64,000 nucleotides of DNA from Polytrichum commune (lineage: Eukaryota; Streptophyta; Polytrichopsida; Polytrichales; Polytrichaceae), in assembly GCA_950295325.1 (NCBI GenBank), contig OX485805.1:25903501-25967500 (forward strand). The letters run 5' to 3'. The number at the start of each line of letters is the position of its first letter. Position 1 is the first letter of the stretch. The notes under the pieces were generated by a model. That model did not search any database and was not told the DNA's origin. It worked only from the letters and a program-made list of their open reading frames with translations. The position numbers and the translations under genes were made by a program. Shown here in pieces: positions 48,540-61,095 of this stretch.

Positions 48540-48960
48540 ACTTTAAAAATATCACATATCTTTCTCCATCCACATAGTATTATCAATTTTTGCGAATATT
48601 TTTTGACTAGATCATAGAATCTCCTAGGATATGAAACACGAGATTGATGTGAGATGTCTAGCAAATCCATCCAAAATGCAGCCATAGCCAAATTCCTCAT
48701 AATTTTTGGAGATCACATGAACATCTCTATCAATAACAAAGCAAATATTTTCGAGCATAGTAAATGGTCATACAAATACCCTCAATTATGTTGACGATTC
48801 AACCTAGAATGGTTAACATATCTTGAGCATGCATTCCGATCTATTTCAAATAAATGTCTTCTTGGTATCCATTCTCGGAGCCACACCCAACCACACCCCA
48901 CTCAAATTTAGGTGTCCGATCAACACAAGTAACCGAATTAGGCACGTCTGTCTTGTGGGT
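48540..48960 (-). repeat. Dispersed repeat family A, copy 5 (inverted)
   Basis: The minus strand shows cggacacctaaatttgagtg, ggtgtggct, gctcaagatatgttaacc, tatgaccatttac, gaggaatttggctatggc and tttcatatcctaggag in the family order. Confidence 0.6.
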
Positions 48961-48979
48961 CACTCTTGTACCTAGTACA

Positions 48980-49830
48980 TGGACTAATTCAAGTTCCTTG
49001 TAGAACGCCCAATTCTATCTGCCCGATGAACCTGTTGCAAACATGAAGCTGGCTTCAAAGGATCCCGTTGTCGTTGTGTCAGCCTCATCTCGCAATCCTT
49101 GTCTACGGGAAGAATTGGACCAGTGATCATCCAATGTAGATTCACTGCTTATCGAACCTCACAGGCTTGTCGAAACCATACATCAAGCTCGGTTTGCATG
49201 CTGGCAAAAACGGCATCAATGCTTCGGTCACCAGGAACTGGCGAGCAACACGCATCTTGGGTCTAATTTTCCTTGTGTACGCCCAGTGCCATCTGCCGAC
49301 GAACCTGTTGCAGATATGAATCTGGCTTCAAAGAATCCCGTTGTGGTTGTTTCAACCTGACCTCGTAATCCTTGTTCTGTGGGAAGAATTGGACCAGTGA
49401 TCATCCAATGTAGATTCACTGCTTATCGAACCTCACAGGCTTGTCGAAACCATACATCAAGCTCGGTTTGCATGCTGGCAAAGACGGCATCAATGCTTCG
49501 GTCACCAGGAACTGGCGAGCAACACGCATCTTGGGTCTAATTTAAGTTGCTTTTCCTTGTGTCGCCCAGTGCCATCTGCCGACGAACCTGTTGCAAATAT
49601 GAAGCTGGCTTCAAAGAATCCCGTTGTGGTTGTTTCAACCTGACCTCGTAATCCTTGTTCTGTCGGAAGACTTAGAGCGGTGATCATCCAATGTAGATTC
49701 CCTGCTTATCGAAACTCACAGGCTTGTCGAAACCATACGTCAAGCTTGGTTTGCTTGCTGGCAAAGACGGCGTCAATGCTTCATCCACCAAGACCTGATG
49801 AGAAACACACGTCTTGGGTCTAATTTGAGT
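48980..49830 (-). pseudogene. Three extra tandem copies of the lectin-kinase 3' end
   Basis: Units of about 275-285 bp (about 48980-49260, 49261-49535, 49536-49830) repeat the last about 80 codons of the neighbouring lectin receptor kinase and its stop region in the same orientation. Each contains the equivalents of [25 protein letters not shown] and [17 protein letters not shown]. Small indels and stops break the frame between units. Copies 2 and 3 are more similar to each other than to the gene. Confidence 0.82.
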
Positions 49831-49848
49831 TCCTTGTGTACGCCCAAT

Positions 49849-52086
49849 TCAATCTGCCCATGAACCTGTTGCAAATATGAAGCTAGCTTCAGAGGATCCC
49901 GTTGTGGTTGTGCCGGCCCGACCTCGCCATCCTTGTCTGTGGGAAGAATTCGAGCGGTGATCATCCAATACAGATTCACTGCTATCGAATCTCACAGGCT
50001 TGTCGAAACCAAACATCAAACTCGGTTTGCATGCTGGCAAAGACGGCATCAATACCTCGCCCACCAGGACCTGGTGAGCGACACGCATCTTGGGTCTTGC
50101 ATCGGGATCCGGGTGGCAGCACAACAACCCAAGCTGCAACAAACACGTCAATTGCTCCACGTCAAACATTGATTCTAACCTAGGGTCTGCAACACGGAGG
50201 AGATGACCATCCTCGTGGGCACACCACACATAGTCGACCAGCGTCGTAAACTTTTCCTCCTCTTCCTGCTCTTCAGACAGGGTGAACTCGATCAGCGCAG
50301 GTCTTCCGCATGCCACTACCAGTGCGAGAACTCCAAAGCTGAAGACATCGGATTTTTCCGTTGCTCTCCCTGTGTGCGCCATCTCGGGTGCAATGTAGCC
50401 GAAAGTGCCTGCCAGGCGGGTTTGTTTGGAGGAAACGCTGTGGTTCATGAACCGCGCCAACCCAAAATCACCAAGATGCGCATTGAATTCCTCGTCCAGC
50501 AAGACGTTACTATCTTTTAGGTCTCTGTGCAGGACACGCTTCTTCCATCCATCGTGTAGGTAAGTGACCGCGGCGGCCACTCCCATCATGATGTGGTGGC
50601 GCTTCTCCCACGTGAGCACTGGCTTTGACTCATGAGACGGAAAAATCCATTTGTCAAGGCTGTTGTTGGGCATGTACTTGTACACAAGCAATAGGTGTTC
50701 ATTTTCCCAACACCAGCCGTAGAGCTGAACTAGGTTTCGGTGACGAATCTGGCTGATGACGGAAACCTCCGCAAGGAAATTGCCTGCAGCACGAGCTTCA
50801 GCGGATGATTGCAGCATGCGTTTCACAGCTACATCGATATTATTCATGGATCTCGTGTCTCTCACAGCCCCCTTGAATACTTGACCAAACCCCCCCTTGC
50901 CCAACACATGGTCCTCGCTGAAGCCATTGGTGGCGCTGCTAAGCTCCTCGTATGTGAACTGCCGTAACCACATGTGCTCCTGCTCAAACTGCATCTTGAT
51001 ATTCAAAGCAACCGTGTCCGCTCCTTCATCAAGTTGCCCCTGCGCTTGTTTCGCACGCACAATAGCACGACGACGCATGAGTAGAAGACACGCTGCAAGG
51101 CCAATAAGAAGAATCAAGGCCACCCCTGTGGCGAGTCCGGCGACCAGGCCAACCTGTGAATTACTTTTTTTCGCGAGCTGCATTATCAAATTACTGGAGC
51201 TTTGGAAGCTCCACGACTTGATGTGGTGAACCTCCGGAGCACTGGCAACTGAGCCACTGAATCCGACGTACATGTAGTCGTCAACCACGCCGCTTAGGTC
51301 AAGGTTCTTCACGGTTATGATCGGGGTTGCAGGCCTTGCCACACCTTGAAGGGTTGATCCTTTTGTGAAACGAACTTGTAGGGTTTGGTTTCCCCCATCG
51401 TAGTCAATCCAGGAAGTGAAGTCGTCGCCTGCAATGAGGTACACGCAAGAGTTTATTGAACTACATAGATCGAAGAAAGCTGTTGAGTTCATGCTGTTGA
51501 CATTGACACCGATGTGATTGGCACTAGGATCATTGAACTCGGGGTTTTCCCAAGTATCAAATTCCACTGCAAACACGTGGTTGTTTGCGTCTCCGTTGTG
51601 TGTCTTATTCAAAAGGCACATACAAGCACCGGCGCCTGCGAGTGTAGAATTGTGCTGGTTATAAGTAGCAAGCATGAAGGCGAACCCGGCGGAACTACTC
51701 CCCATAATTGAAAAAGTGAAGGCAGTACTGAACGAGGCTACTCTTTTTGGCGCAGTTGTATTAGAAGACGTCCGCATTTGGACAAGCTGTGAATACAGCA
51801 CCTGTCCACAAGTAAAGTTACGAAAGGGGCTGGCGCTGGAAGCGTCCGCATTGAGCAAGACGGAGGAACCGTTAACTCGTGAATCGTTCACAAATGTGAG
51901 CAATGAATTGTCACTGGAGCTGGAATTGAAGGTATTAAAGGCAAAAGTGGTGGTGTTCAGGCTAAGACCTTGACATGTGGACAGAGTTGTAATTGTCAGG
52001 TAGGCTAGAAGAAGCACTCGGCAGACTAAGAGGCGCCAACTTGAGGCTGCAAGTGAGCTGCCCAAAATCGTTGGAAGCAGCAGCAT
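49849..52086 (-). CDS. L-type lectin-domain receptor kinase
   Basis: Single exon, 745 aa, plasma membrane. Signal peptide 1-39, legume-lectin domain about 40-295 ([16 protein letters not shown] and NHIGVNVNS carry the usual metal-site residues), transmembrane segment about 312-337 followed by MRRR. Kinase domain about 392-680: glycine loop GKGGFG at 396-401, Lys422 in [14 protein letters not shown] at 520-527, DFG at 540-542, APE at 566-568. All catalytic residues are present, so an active Ser/Thr kinase is expected (RD type). The lectin domain of such kinases senses extracellular signals, often in defence; the ligand here is unknown. The C-terminal tail after 690 is Ser/Thr/Gly-rich. Its last segment is tandemly amplified downstream. 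Confidence 0.92.
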   Translation of the reverse strand: MLLLPTILGSSLAASSWRLLVCRVLLLAYLTITTLSTCQGLSLNTTTFAFNTFNSSSSDNSLLTFVNDSRVNGSSVLLNADASSASPFRNFTCGQVLYSQLVQMRTSSNTTAPKRVASFSTAFTFSIMGSSSAGFAFMLATYNQHNSTLAGAGACMCLLNKTHNGDANNHVFAVEFDTWENPEFNDPSANHIGVNVNSMNSTAFFDLCSSINSCVYLIAGDDFTSWIDYDGGNQTLQVRFTKGSTLQGVARPATPIITVKNLDLSGVVDDYMYVGFSGSVASAPEVHHIKSWSFQSSSNLIMQLAKKSNSQVGLVAGLATGVALILLIGLAACLLLMRRRAIVRAKQAQGQLDEGADTVALNIKMQFEQEHMWLRQFTYEELSSATNGFSEDHVLGKGGFGQVFKGAVRDTRSMNNIDVAVKRMLQSSAEARAAGNFLAEVSVISQIRHRNLVQLYGWCWENEHLLLVYKYMPNNSLDKWIFPSHESKPVLTWEKRHHIMMGVAAAVTYLHDGWKKRVLHRDLKDSNVLLDEEFNAHLGDFGLARFMNHSVSSKQTRLAGTFGYIAPEMAHTGRATEKSDVFSFGVLALVVACGRPALIEFTLSEEQEEEEKFTTLVDYVWCAHEDGHLLRVADPRLESMFDVEQLTCLLQLGLLCCHPDPDARPKMRVAHQVLVGEVLMPSLPACKPSLMFGFDKPVRFDSSESVLDDHRSNSSHRQGWRGRAGTTTTGSSEASFIFATGSWAD

Positions 52087-52550
52087 TTTGTCACCTCACG
52101 TAATAAACTCGGGCTAGCCCTACCCCATCCTCCCTGAACAATTGCAGGTATTGCTGTTCAACCCCCATCTATGGATCTGAAGGAGGTCTCACTTCTCTTG
52201 AACATCTTCGGTAAACGAAATCCAAGTTTCGTTGACAAGATGCACCCTGAGAAACAAATCACTGGTGTACTTACATCACAAAATCTTAGAATTATGTCAC
52301 TCCCGGTGCGCACACTCGCTTCAAAACTGCGCCGCAGTAGGCATCGCAGCGAGGGTGTCGGGTGTGAGCCTGCAGCGCAGGGGGGAAAGACGTCCAAAGT
52401 CACGATTCCATAGTCTTCGAGATTACTGCCCATGGTCGATCACTTCCAGAGATTTTCACAACTTGTCAGACCATGTCGACAAGAAATATTATCGTGTAAA
52501 GAAGCAACCTTGAAATTACTAACAACTTGTACTAACTGTCTTCCGAGCTA

Positions 52551-52765
52551 TGTCCGGGAAGAACCGGCGGTTAGTTACAGATGAACCGGTTGAGTTTGAG
52601 AAATAACCGGTTGAAGTTGGAGACTTCAAGAAAATTACCAAATCATTTTAGAGGAATGTATGGAATATACGTCAAATGGAATAAAGCAAATCCGGAAGAT
52701 GTCAACATGTAACCGGCTGGATTTAGAATCACTGGCATCTTGACCGACTATGAAATTTGGGTGGA
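52551..52765. mobile_element. MITE-like element, copy 2
   Basis: Colinear with 46421-46635 in the same orientation (gaaccggcngttagttaca, gaaataaccggttgaagtt, ggaatata, gtcaacatgtaaccgg). The terminal inverted repeats have decayed (tgtccgggaag at the left). Confidence 0.6.
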
Positions 52766-53809
52766 GTTATACTCTTGGCACATTGTGATGCTACCCGAAG
52801 ATCCTACAAGTGGTGTGCACGTAGGTGATATTGAACAAGTGATTGTCTATTTTTTTAATATAATAAAATTATATTAAACTAATGTTTTTTTACAAATTTT
52901 TGTGATGATGCCCTCAAGTACATAATGAATTCAAGGATCATGAAAAAAAATCCAACTTCAAAATAATTAAGGTCATGAAATCTACGTTCAAAACCAAACT
53001 CAACCATTTGCTTTTGCAACGATGCTAAGATGTGAGCATGCCAACGTGAGCCTAAGAGCGGTGAGTAGGGATTGTATGAGCCCACAACCTCCAAAAATTT
53101 CAAAATGATGTAATTTCAAAATGTTTTTGGTTAACAAGTCAGAGATCGATGTTTTTTCAATTAAAAATACTATGTTTATTTAAAATACCTATTACCACAT
53201 GACCGATGACCGAGGATTTTAGATTAAATAAACCTCACAAGGTGATGCTATTGCATGTTTTAAATTTTATATCATTGTGAGGCCAAACCCACCACCCTTA
53301 AGCGTCCTAGTCCGGGTGATGGTTTTGTGAGTCACATGTGTAGCACCAATTTCACAATATCATGGTAGGTACCCTCCATGTTAATGAATATCCCATGGCT
53401 CAAGATTGTGATACTTTATTATTGCTTGTTTCTTGAACAAGTGGGGCATTAGCCTTCTCTAGGGTCCACCCTGCACCCTTGGCCACACATGCCATTAAAG
53501 ATATGCCTCTAGCACCCTTAATCTTCACTTCCCTTGCCTTCCCCTTGTTAGGATCATTCATCTTCTCCATTCTTGTAAATGTAAGTTATTTTGATCAAGA
53601 GGATGCAAGTGTTTAAAAACACTGTTCTCAATAATCAATCTCAATTACACTTACTTGTGGAGCAACACCTAAAACTATATAGTCTAATAAATCCAACATC
53701 CACACATGTACCACGTCATCAAAAGGTAGTGTGACGTGGCCGTCATTTAATCTTGGTGATGCCACCCAAAATTAAGCCAAGCTTTAGGCCACTAACTAGT
53801 ATCCACTAA
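52766..53809. other. Intergenic, no gene seen
   Basis: AT-rich sequence upstream of the minisatellite; no recognised gene or element. Confidence 0.4.
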
Positions 53810-54330
53810 CCAATCCCAGCTAGTAGTAGCTATCGGCCACAGCCCAGAGTTAGCTCCAGCGCTACCAAGTTAGAACCAGCCTTCGGCCACGGTCCAGAGT
53901 TAGCTCCAGCGCTACCAGTTCAACCAGCCTTGGCCACAGTCCAAAGTTAGCCCAGCGCTACCAAGTTCAAACCAGCCTTGGCCACAGTCCAGAGTTAGCT
54001 CCAGTTCTACCAAGTTAGGACCAGCTTCGGTCACAGTCCAGAGTTAGCTCCAGCGCTACCAGTTCAACCAGCCTTGGCCACAGTCCAGAGTTAGCTCCAG
54101 TTCTACCAAGTTAGGACCAGCTTCGGCCACAGTCCAGAGTTAGCCCAACGCTACCAAGTTCAAACCAGCCTTGGCCACAGTCCAGAGTTAGCTCCAGCGC
54201 TACCAGTTCAACCAGCCTTGGCCACAGTCGAGAGTTAGCTCCAGTTCTACCAAGTTAGGACCAGCTTCGGCCACAGTCCAGAGTTAGCCCAGCGCTACCA
54301 GTTCAAACCAACCTTGGCCACCCTAAGCTA
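53810..54330. repeat. Minisatellite, unit about 55-57 bp, about nine copies
   Basis: The unit is cgctaccaagttcaaaccagcc, then ttggccacagtccagagttagc, tcca. Two variants alternate: one with gcgctacca..caaccagccttggcc, one with ttctaccaagttaggaccagcttcggc. This gives a higher-order period of about 112 bp. There is no ATG-started frame across it. Confidence 0.88.
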
Positions 54331-55600
54331 ACCCTCTAAGCAACTATCTACACACATTAATCACCTCAATTCCCTAATGGTCCAAGCTAGTCCTAACATT
54401 CTAACTCCACTAACTTCTACCTAATTCCACATATGGCATTAAACTCTAAGAGTTTCCCCCGCTTGGGAGGTATAAGAGAGGGATCTTAACTACTTAGCTT
54501 CACTAAGACTAGTAACCCACACACGTGGCTCAAGCTCTTAAGAGCTTGCTCCCTTGAGAGTGCTTGATGGAGAGAGAGGAAAATGAGAGAGAAAACACCT
54601 TAAGTAGCAAAGAGGGAGAGAGGGAGAGAGGGAGAGAGAGGTGAGGATAGGGTGAGAGGATTAGCACCCCCAATCACAATCCTTTAACCTTCTCCTCCAA
54701 AGTAGGGACTAATCCCCATCCACCAAGCTTCCTTCTTCCTAAACTACCAAGGTGGATCCAAAAGTGGGCATTTAACCCGCGGAGCTCACCTTGCTTCACC
54801 TTACCCCCTACTCACATAATCAAGGCATTCTCCTATTGAACTCAACCCTTGAAATAACCACACAACACATTCTAATGCCTAAACTTAAATCCACACCACA
54901 CTTCACTCTTTTTATGTTTTGTGAATAAACATAACACATCAAAGTCAAACAAAAATTGGGTTCGAAGAGTTAATCACCACATGTGGGCACGATTTTGGGC
55001 TCACAATCATGTTCAGGGAGGCCATCCCAAAGTGGGTTGACCAAATCATAGTACAGATAATTTAAATGCAATTTTGAGGATGAGAGGGAGCAAACGTTGT
55101 GAAAACACCATAGGATGTGGAACATCGGATACATAATAAAATATTACAATATTATAGCAAGGGATACATATTGGATTATAAATATAATAATTGGCTATTG
55201 GAATTTAGGTATTAGAATATAATATATCGATATGATATATCTACTTGATAGCATCTAATATTTATCAACTAACTTGCTCACTCACATGTCTTGATGATTT
55301 CAGCAGCAACAAACACTTGCTTAACTTCATCCCACTTGAGGGTAGGAGTGTGGATGAATGTGTCTTTCTTGTAATTCAATTTGCAGAAGTAATAGAAAAT
55401 GTAATAAAGGTATTTGCAATTTATGTACATGCCATGCTTTCCAATGAATGTTTTGTTCATGCATCCATAATGGGGACAAGTACAAGATGGAAAATTACAA
55501 AGTGTGATGTTATAAACTTTCTCATTAGAAGCAATCTTGGATGAAAGCGTGATAATAGCACCAAGTCAAGGGTAAGGAAGGAGGTTCACCCTGGTAATAA
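54331..55600. other. Intergenic with GA-rich microsatellite
   Basis: GAGAGG-type low complexity at 54568-54642, otherwise AT-rich. A TATA-like ggtataag stands at about 54470; no gene assigned. Confidence 0.4.
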
Positions 55601-55639
55601 TTCTAGTTACATTCCTTGCACTCTCCCACTGATTGCGGT

Positions 55640-57277
55640 GATTTTCAGTGGGTGCCTTACAACTTCAACGAACTTGTTTGCCATTCCAAAGAGAAGGGAT
55701 TCTTTCGGCATGTGTTGGTCGAGGATGAGTCCACAAAACATGTTGAAATACCCTAGACGAGGAGATAAGTCATCGAGGGGAATTGAACACGTTGGATTGT
55801 AGGCAAAACCCAGCTTCTTCAAGCTGAATGACTTCAATACGGGTAAGGTTGGTACCAGTAAGAACATGCCAAACTTCAAGGATTTTAGGTCATGTAAGAA
55901 CATGAGAACGCTTAGGTCCCATGACGCAACATGCAATTTGGTGTGGACAAAACCAAAATTCCTCGATTTCAACTGCCGTGCCCTTATACTCACGTTTCTG
56001 CCCTTTGTAAGTAGGGGCAGTAGTGGGTTTCCCATGCCTAACAACCAACAACTTGCATTTGACTTGTGTGTGTTTATGAATGGCGTGACATTGTTTCTGT
56101 GATTTGTGTGAGATTCTTGCAATGTGCCATTCCGATGTATCACAATTTGTTTCCACCACAGTTTGGATATGGGGCATGACATAGTTGACTTCCTCAGCAA
56201 TAGTTCCTAGTTGCACTCTAGTAGTGGCAAATCTAGTTTGAACCCGGGGATGAGAGAAATTAACTTTGTCAGGGCGATGAGAATCACCTTTAGATGCAAT
56301 CGGAAGATCCAATTTCCTTTTGGTGGAACCGAATACCTCTTCCCCTTCCAAGTGTGCAAATGTCTTCAGCGCCAAGCATCTCATTGAGTGCTTCGGCAAT
56401 TTTCTTTCCGTCTCTAGATGCCATAGCTCTTTTCAATTGCAAATTCTATTTAGAATGGCCTTTACCGGAAGGGCCCCCACATAGATAAGTTCTATAGTTG
56501 GTCATTTGCATGAAGGCTCGAATCCAATCATCACATGTGGCAACAAACAAGTCGGACCCGCATTTCCTTGAAGTTTGCATCCATTTGTTGTGCATTGTTT
56601 CTGCTAGGTTGCAAGTTGGGATGTTCGCCAATTTCTCTGTTGTGAGTTCTGCAAAAATGATGAATGTAGACATTATTGAAATGATTAAGAGATTAAGTCT
56701 TATAGAAGAAACAGAAAAAGGCACAAAAATGACAAAGGTCATACCATTTCCATGAATCCACCACACTGACAATACCGGAAATGCCAAAATGCGAGCCAAT
56801 CCTTGAGTTCACAAACTGTTGATTATGATGCAGCTCCAAAGGAGTACCACCAAACTTTGATTTCTAGGTACATTTTGTCCGCCTCGGACATCGAAGTTGC
56901 ATCCTTATATTGCCTGCAGAGTCGAATACATTGGTTTTGGAATTATTTGGCAATGTGTTTTTTAATATGCTTGTGCGAGCTTGTTGCCCAGTGGAATAAA
57001 CAATTCTTTTCACAGTCCACCATTGGAACGAATGGATCTCCCATCCCATACACAATGCGAACTGCATTAAAATTGGCTTAAGCACTGCCACACATGAATT
57101 CTCTAAATGTTGGATCAAACATCCCATTTTGTGTCATGATTTGATTCAGACAATGCCAAAAAATAAGTTGGCCTTCACTGCCCTCAATTTGCATATTGCA
57201 GACAGCAATGATCATTAATTTGCAATAAGTGCAGTCATAGACATGACATGCGATAGTTGATCATGATTACACCCTTT
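55640..57277 (-). pseudogene. Zinc-binding transposase-like gene, C-terminal half
   Basis: Continues the protein of 61329-62498 on the other side of the hAT insertion. From 57277 the frame that matches (STIACHVYD ... FHW ... IKVWWYS ... WLAFWHFRY ... GGFMEM) has stops TAA and TGA just inside and three further TAA. A GT-AG intron of 96 bp (56744-56649) follows, then LANIPTCNLAETMHNKWMQ and DLFVATCDDWIRAFMQ. After a TAG and a frameshift, the C-terminal part has GEEVFGSTKRKLDLP, a SEWHIAR..KQCHA zinc-like segment and EFWFCPHQIACCV. I know this only as an uncharacterised, expanded transposon-like family of seedless plants; the name is my inference. Confidence 0.6.
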
Positions 57278-57554
57278 CAAGGTTGTCTATCCCACCGTTA
57301 TGACGGTGTCGTGCCGTCATGACGTGTCGTGTCGTGACGGACCCCTCCGTCACGACACAATAGGGTCCACGTAGGGTCAACATAGGGGGAACGGACTAGG
57401 GTGGGTAAAATACTTACCTTCTTGCCAAGGTGGCGTCCTATGTGGCAGAAAACGCCGACGTGGATGTGGATATGCCTAGCGCTAGGTAAACCATTTTGCC
57501 ATTCTGTTTACCATTTTGTTAAAATCAAAGTAGTAAAAAACGACTAAAGAGGGT

Positions 57555-57660
57555 GTGGGGCGGACGGGGGACGAGGGTGGGGCAGACGGGGGGGAACGCG
57601 GGGGCGGACGGGGGGAACGCGGGGGCGGACGGGGGGAACGCGGGCAGGAACGGGGAACAT
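57555..57660 (+). repeat. G-rich tandem array near the left end of the hAT element
   Basis: Units ggcggacggggggaacgcgg, about four copies. Many G3-G6 runs give G-quadruplex potential. Confidence 0.85.
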
Positions 57661-57998
57661 AGACCCATTCATGACCCATAGACTTATCCAAAAGAAACAA
57701 AGGAACAATTGTGAAGCAACACAAATGATGGCGAGAAATGTTCATGTATATATTGAAAGTCGGCAGAATTAGGTCGTTGTCATGAATAGGTGTAGACCTT
57801 AGTACAAATCGACGCAACGATCTGAAACGATTGTTGAAGGATGTATTTGAAGAAGATTATGTAGTGGTTTTACACATTCATGCAATTCGGTAATGTCATG
57901 ACCTACTCCCTACAATGCATGTTGGCGCTATTGGAATATTCAAAGATGAAGAGCTGCATTGGTATGAGATCATAGGTTTTTTTTAATTATATTTTTAT

Positions 57999-58978
57999 TT
58001 GAACTTGCTTGAAGATGTTTTACAAGAGTTGAATAAATTGAATATGAAATTTAAATATGATATGGTTGATATCACAACTATTAATGCAATCATCAATTTC
58101 ATTATTTCAATTTATCACGTCAATTTAAAATCTAGGAATGAACCTATGTTGGGTCGTATAAGCAAGAATTTGGGAAAATTCTTGAGGAAATTTGCAAGAA
58201 ATCTTCAGTTGAGTTATGAAAATAATACAAGATATTGTGTTGTTCATGCATTGGCAACTGATGGGTATAACATTAAGTAGCAAGCCCGCATTGACCTTCT
58301 CAAAAGAGCATCAAACCGGCGCGTGCTTAAACTATTTGGATAGTTACTTTCAATGTTTAAAATTAATATGTCGGTTTGTAGGACAAAACTAATGCCAAGT
58401 GGTGGTAAAGGTTCTAATCTAGGCTAAATTACGATCTAAACAAATCTTAATAGCTATATAGCAACGGAAAACTTGGTGAGGTCAAAAAGGTAGTTGCACA
58501 CTTTGAAAAGTCTCCCGACACCCGCATTGGAAATATCTTTGATGCATTTTTGAAGTTTCTATATTTGATTAATTATCCATTCATTCACCCTTGCTTTGCA
58601 AATTTTTCCCTTCTTGTTGAGGTAAATTTGCGGGTACTCAAAGGGTACCTTCCTAGCCTTGCTACTTGATGTTATGGGCCCAATGAATTACAACCCTTCA
58701 TGTTATTGGGTGCATCTTATGTGCAAAAAGTTGTTCATACTTTGAATGATCGTTTATCATACCTCCCAATATTCAATGCAGCCAAACTTTTTAACCCTCG
58801 TAAATATCCAAGCGATGATAGTGATCGAAACACAAATACCGAATTGTGGCTCATAAGAATATTGTTGGAGTTTCAATACACTGAAGAAGAAAGTGACATG
58901 TGTAAAGGAGAACTATTGGAATTTATAGAAACACTTCTACATGAATGTGAGAACAAAACAATGGCATATATGTGGTAG
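57999..58978 (+). pseudogene. hAT transposase remnant
   Basis: 57999-58280 matches a central part (LQELNKLNMKFKYDMVDITT). 58700-58978 matches the C-terminal dimerisation part (LNDRLSYLPIFNAAKLFNPR, WLIRILLEF, ELLEFIETLLHECENKTMAYMW). Stops and shifts lie between them and the N-terminal catalytic part is missing or unrecognisable, so it is inactive. Confidence 0.65.
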
Positions 58979-59009
58979 CAATTTGTAATGGTTTAGGGTT
59001 TAGGGTTTA

Positions 59010-59395
59010 TAAACCACAAATGTTGAAGCACAAATTCGTGATTTGTTGAATGAGAGTGACGTTCGGATGCGTGTGGGTTGTCAAACCATATGAACCACTA
59101 AGGTTGAATCACAATTTTGTGATTTGTTGAATGAGAGTGGCATTCGGATGCGTGACATGGGTTGTGAAACCATATGAACCACTAAGGTTGAAGCACAAAT
59201 TTGTGATTTGTTGAATGAGAGTGACATTCGGATGCGTAACATGGATTGTGAAACCATATGAACCACTAAGGTTGAAGCACAAATTTATAATTTGTTGAAT
59301 GAGAGTGGCCTTCGGATGCGTGACATGGGTTGTGAAACCATATGAACTACTAAGGTTGAAGCATAAATTTGTGATTTGTTGAATGAATGGATAAC
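59010..59395. repeat. Tandem repeat, unit about 89 bp, about 4.5 copies, inside the hAT element
   Basis: The unit contains gaaccactaaggttgaagc, acaaatttgtgatttgttga, atgagagtg, cattcggatgcgt and catgggttgtgaaaccatat. Copies differ at a few positions. Confidence 0.88.
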
Positions 59396-60592
59396 TAATA
59401 AAATATAGAATCTTTAAAGAGGTATCTAAAAGGTTTCCAATGCGGGTGTCGGGGAATTTTTTCCAAAAAATGCAACTAACTTTTTGACTTCACCAATTTT
59501 CTTTTTATTCCTATTGTGTTGTCTTTATCTTACCAACGAGAATTGGATCCTCTACATCTTGGTTTACATCAATTATTATATATTTTATGAAGTTATTTGA
59601 GCTCAGTATATAAGTAAAGCCTTTAGACTCACACATATAACGAGGGTAGAGTATCATGGATAGAATGGGAGAGAAAAGAGACATGTTTGAGGGTCTAGGA
59701 TGTGATGAGGATATAGAGAATTTAGGAAAACTCATATTCCATTCAATCCATCACCCGAGCGTAAGAGAGATGAGAGAAGTACTAGAGATCGATTTCGTGA
59801 TGACTATATTATGACCCCCTTCTCACAATCTACACAAGCATAGAAGTTGAGGGCGGAGGAGGACCAACGACGATATGCGGTCAAATTCGAGATCGATGCG
59901 GTGGAGATCCAAATGATATGGTTGATTTGAGCGCGGATATTTTACGGAAGCCCAAGGATGTGGATATGGATGACAATTCAATCGACATTGAAGAAGTCAA
60001 GGTAGCGGGAGAATCTTCAAGGACTTTGCCTTATCGTAAGAAGAAAAGAGGATTATCGCCTCATCGGCTACCATTGAAGGAATGGATGAAAGACCGAACA
60101 ATTAGCTAGATTGATTTACTTAGGCCGGATCCTCTTCCGCCAAGATTGGACCCTCGATGGAAGCCACAAGCATCACGAGGTTGCCATAACGGAAGTCAAG
60201 TTGACGGAATGAAGTGAAATATTAGATTATGCATGGTTTGTTCATGTATGTGATTTATAAAGGGCATTTGTATCGTCGTCCCAATAATGAAGTTATTACT
60301 TGTACAATATATTGTACCACTTTTAGGATTTTTTATTTTTATTTAAAAATTCAACCAACCGTTTATTATTGCATACTTCTATGCATGTTCATCGTTGTCT
60401 TACAAAATTTGAAATTTTAATGTTATATATAGAGTAGCAAATATGTGTATTTTAGTGTATTTGTCCTTATGACAAATTGTTGTATAGATCAAAAATCTCC
60501 ATAGCGGTGATAATTTGTTGATCATCATACTACATTGGTTACTTTGTTGCTTGAGGGATCTCTAATTAGTTTTGTGTGGATAAGTAAACTGG

Positions 60593-60845
60593 TTATGGTA
60601 TTTAGTATCACATATATTATTTGCGAAGGACCTAAGTTAAATGCCTAGAGGACTCAAAGTGCCAATATGACATTATTTATGAACATTAGTAACTTCATAA
60701 AATGGAAAAATATTTACATTATAACATTTAGCATTGCACATTGGAATACTTCAGATGATAGCTTGCGTTTTAGTATCAAGGATACTATTGAGCATACTAA
60801 TAAAAAGTGACATATGCTTCCATTTTAGTGTGCAAGTGATAGATA
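60593..60845 (+). repeat. Dispersed repeat (second copy of 4583-4835)
   Basis: Colinear with the repeat in CHLI intron 3, nested in the hAT element. Confidence 0.6.
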
Positions 60846-60939
60846 TTCTTAATTCATTTGAGTACATGGGTGGCTATTACGATGTATTTTGGTGGATGGA
60901 TGAATTCGGAAGGCAGGGCGTTAGTTAGTTAGGGAGAAA

Positions 60940-61095
60940 AAGGGGCGGACGGGTGGGAACGCGGGGGTGGACGGGTGGGAACGCGGGGGCAAACGGGTGG
61001 AATGTGGGGGCGGACGGGTGGGAACGGGAGCGGAGGGGGGGGGGACGGGTGGGAACGGGGCGGACGGGGGGGGGGCGGACAGGGGTTTGATCGGG
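60940..61095 (+). repeat. G-rich tandem array near the right end of the hAT element
   Basis: Repeats of gggggcggacgggtgggaac with runs of up to ten G. The counterpart at 57555-57660 (gggggcggacggggggaacg) is near the left end and also G-rich on the + strand, so the arrays are direct, not inverted. Confidence 0.85.

Noticed and set aside
53810-54330. CRISPR-like array
   Set aside because: Units are contiguous with no unique spacers, in a plant nuclear context.
57300-57355. gtcgtgccgtcatgacgtgtcgtgtcgtgacgg-type sequence as a regulatory palindrome cluster
   Set aside because: It is part of the subterminal inverted region of the hAT element, with a counterpart at 61255-61290.
59081-59266. Repeated open frame with FNKSQ-type repeats on the minus strand
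   Set aside because: Shadow of the 89-bp DNA repeat; the frame breaks outside it.
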